Source: Actinomycetes bacterium
Lineage (GTDB): Bacteria; Actinomycetota; Acidimicrobiia; Acidimicrobiales; Ilumatobacteraceae
Assembly: GCA_014190235.1 (NCBI GenBank)
Contig: BJGC01000021.1
Span: 1-37,021, forward strand
Reading direction: 5' to 3'
Length of the DNA stretch: 37,021 bases
Part shown: in pieces, positions 36,302 to 37,021 of the stretch
How positions within the stretch are numbered: position 1 is the stretch's first letter
Layout of the letters: each line of letters starts with the position of its first letter
Notes under the pieces: generated by a model
Database searches by the model: none
What the model saw: only the letters and a program-made list of their open reading frames with translations
What the model was told of the DNA's origin: nothing
Position numbers and translations under genes: made by a program

Positions 36302-37021
36302 GTGGATATGAAAACCGTTCTACAGGATAAAGACTTAAATCAACTTGTATACAACGCGCTCTCATTTGGCACGGCAGTCATGCTGGGTGCGTTTGTATAT
36401 TTCTTGACGCAAATGAATAGCGTTGCAAAGCAGTACCGGACAGGAGTCGCAGTGTCGGCCGTTGTTGTTGGTATCGCTGGATACCACTACTACCGCATTT
36501 GGCAGGGTTGGTCGATTGGCGAAATGAACGAGGGTTATCGTTACGCCGACTGGCTCATCACGGTGCCACTACTAGTCATTGAGTTGTTGATTGTCCTTGG
36601 CGTTACTGCTGACCGTCGAAAAGCATTGCTCAAAACTCTTGTTCCAGCAACAGTGTTGATGATTGGTCTTGGCTATCCAGGAGAAGTTGCAACAAGTGAC
36701 GGCACAAAGTGGACGTTTTGGATTCTCGCGATGATTCCTTTTGCGTACATCTTGTTCACCATGTTCGGAGAACTCAAGGCTGCTGGCTCACGTGAGACCG
36801 GTGAAATAGCGTCCTCAATCGGTAATGCGGCAAAAATTCTGCTTGTGACATGGTTGGTCTACCCGATCGGATACTTGTTCCCAGTGATTTTCCCAGCAGG
36901 ACACCAAGGTGCTGAGGCAGGACGTCAACTCGCATACACAGTTGCCGACATTACTGCGAAAGCTCTGTACGGAATCATGATTCTGAACATTGCAAAAGCA
37001 AGGTCAGGCGATACACGCTAG
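36302..37021 (+). CDS. Xanthorhodopsin-like proton-pumping rhodopsin
   Basis: Seven-helix retinal protein, 239 aa, a light-driven outward proton pump in the cell membrane. Helix C reads RYADWLITVPLLVIE, giving counterion D83, T87 and proton donor E94 (the DTE triad of proteorhodopsins), plus R80. Other key residues are H62 (pairs with the counterion), D216 and the retinal Schiff-base lysine K220 in ADITAKALYG. L91 at the tuning position predicts green absorption. The sequence is closest by eye to xanthorhodopsin (AGYHYYRI, LGYPGEV, YPIGY). The carotenoid-window glycine of xanthorhodopsin (G156) is W140 here. GTG 36302 is chosen, 9 nt after AAAAGGAG; ATG 36308 is possible. The gene is complete and ends at the last base. 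No retinal-synthesis gene is in the window. Confidence 0.95.
   Translation: MDMKTVLQDKDLNQLVYNALSFGTAVMLGAFVYFLTQMNSVAKQYRTGVAVSAVVVGIAGYHYYRIWQGWSIGEMNEGYRYADWLITVPLLVIELLIVLGVTADRRKALLKTLVPATVLMIGLGYPGEVATSDGTKWTFWILAMIPFAYILFTMFGELKAAGSRETGEIASSIGNAAKILLVTWLVYPIGYLFPVIFPAGHQGAEAGRQLAYTVADITAKALYGIMILNIAKARSGDTR

Overview
The window looks like a chromosomal segment of a planktonic actinobacterium, most likely class Acidimicrobiia. This is inferred from gene order and protein type, as no rRNA marker is present. Base composition is close to half G+C by eye, genes are tightly packed, and no gene is broken. There are no tRNAs, rRNAs, insertion sequences, phage genes or CRISPR arrays. The largest gene-free gaps are about 190-230 bases and each is described.

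The backbone is a core actinobacterial block. In Mycobacterium tuberculosis the order is argS-lysA-thrA(hom)-thrC-thrB-rho-rpmE-prfA-prmC-(Sua5/TsaC)-wecA-Rv1303-atp operon. Here the same genes appear in the same order and strand: argS, lysA, hom, thrC (80-5768), rho, rpmE, prfA, prmC (10143-15095), wecA (21588-22715) and the complete F1Fo ATP synthase operon (22808-30850). Two islands interrupt it. Where thrB would sit there is an SDR dehydrogenase, an unknown acidic protein and topA (5810-9956). Where Sua5/TsaC would sit there is a minus-strand trio (thiolase-like protein, zinc alcohol dehydrogenase, DPP-IV-type peptidase; 15114-19771) followed by rpiB-glyA on the plus strand. The ATP synthase has an H+-type c subunit, two separate b-type subunits and a separate short delta, unlike the b-delta fusion of mycobacteria.

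After atpC come an SDR, a protein with a C-terminal J domain, a small alpha/beta hydrolase and an MFS transporter. A minus-strand pair follows (a tandem DUF1330-like protein and a DUF2855 protein). Divergent from it, the last gene is a xanthorhodopsin-like proton-pumping rhodopsin (36302-37021), whose stop codon is the last base of the window. Rhodopsin and ATP synthase would be coupled through the proton gradient.

Three observations stand out. (1) Nine genes without a Shine-Dalgarno (SD) sequence have a TANNNT box, mostly TAGGNT-like, ending 6-7 nt before the start codon. This is the signature of leaderless transcripts, and it even points to an ATT start for the MFS gene. (2) A 50-nt uninterrupted alternating purine-pyrimidine tract containing a 13-bp inverted repeat lies between topA and its divergent neighbour; it could be a supercoil-sensitive (Z-DNA/cruciform) element. 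(3) The rhodopsin has the D-T-E proton-pump triad but a tryptophan where xanthorhodopsin has the glycine that admits a carotenoid antenna.
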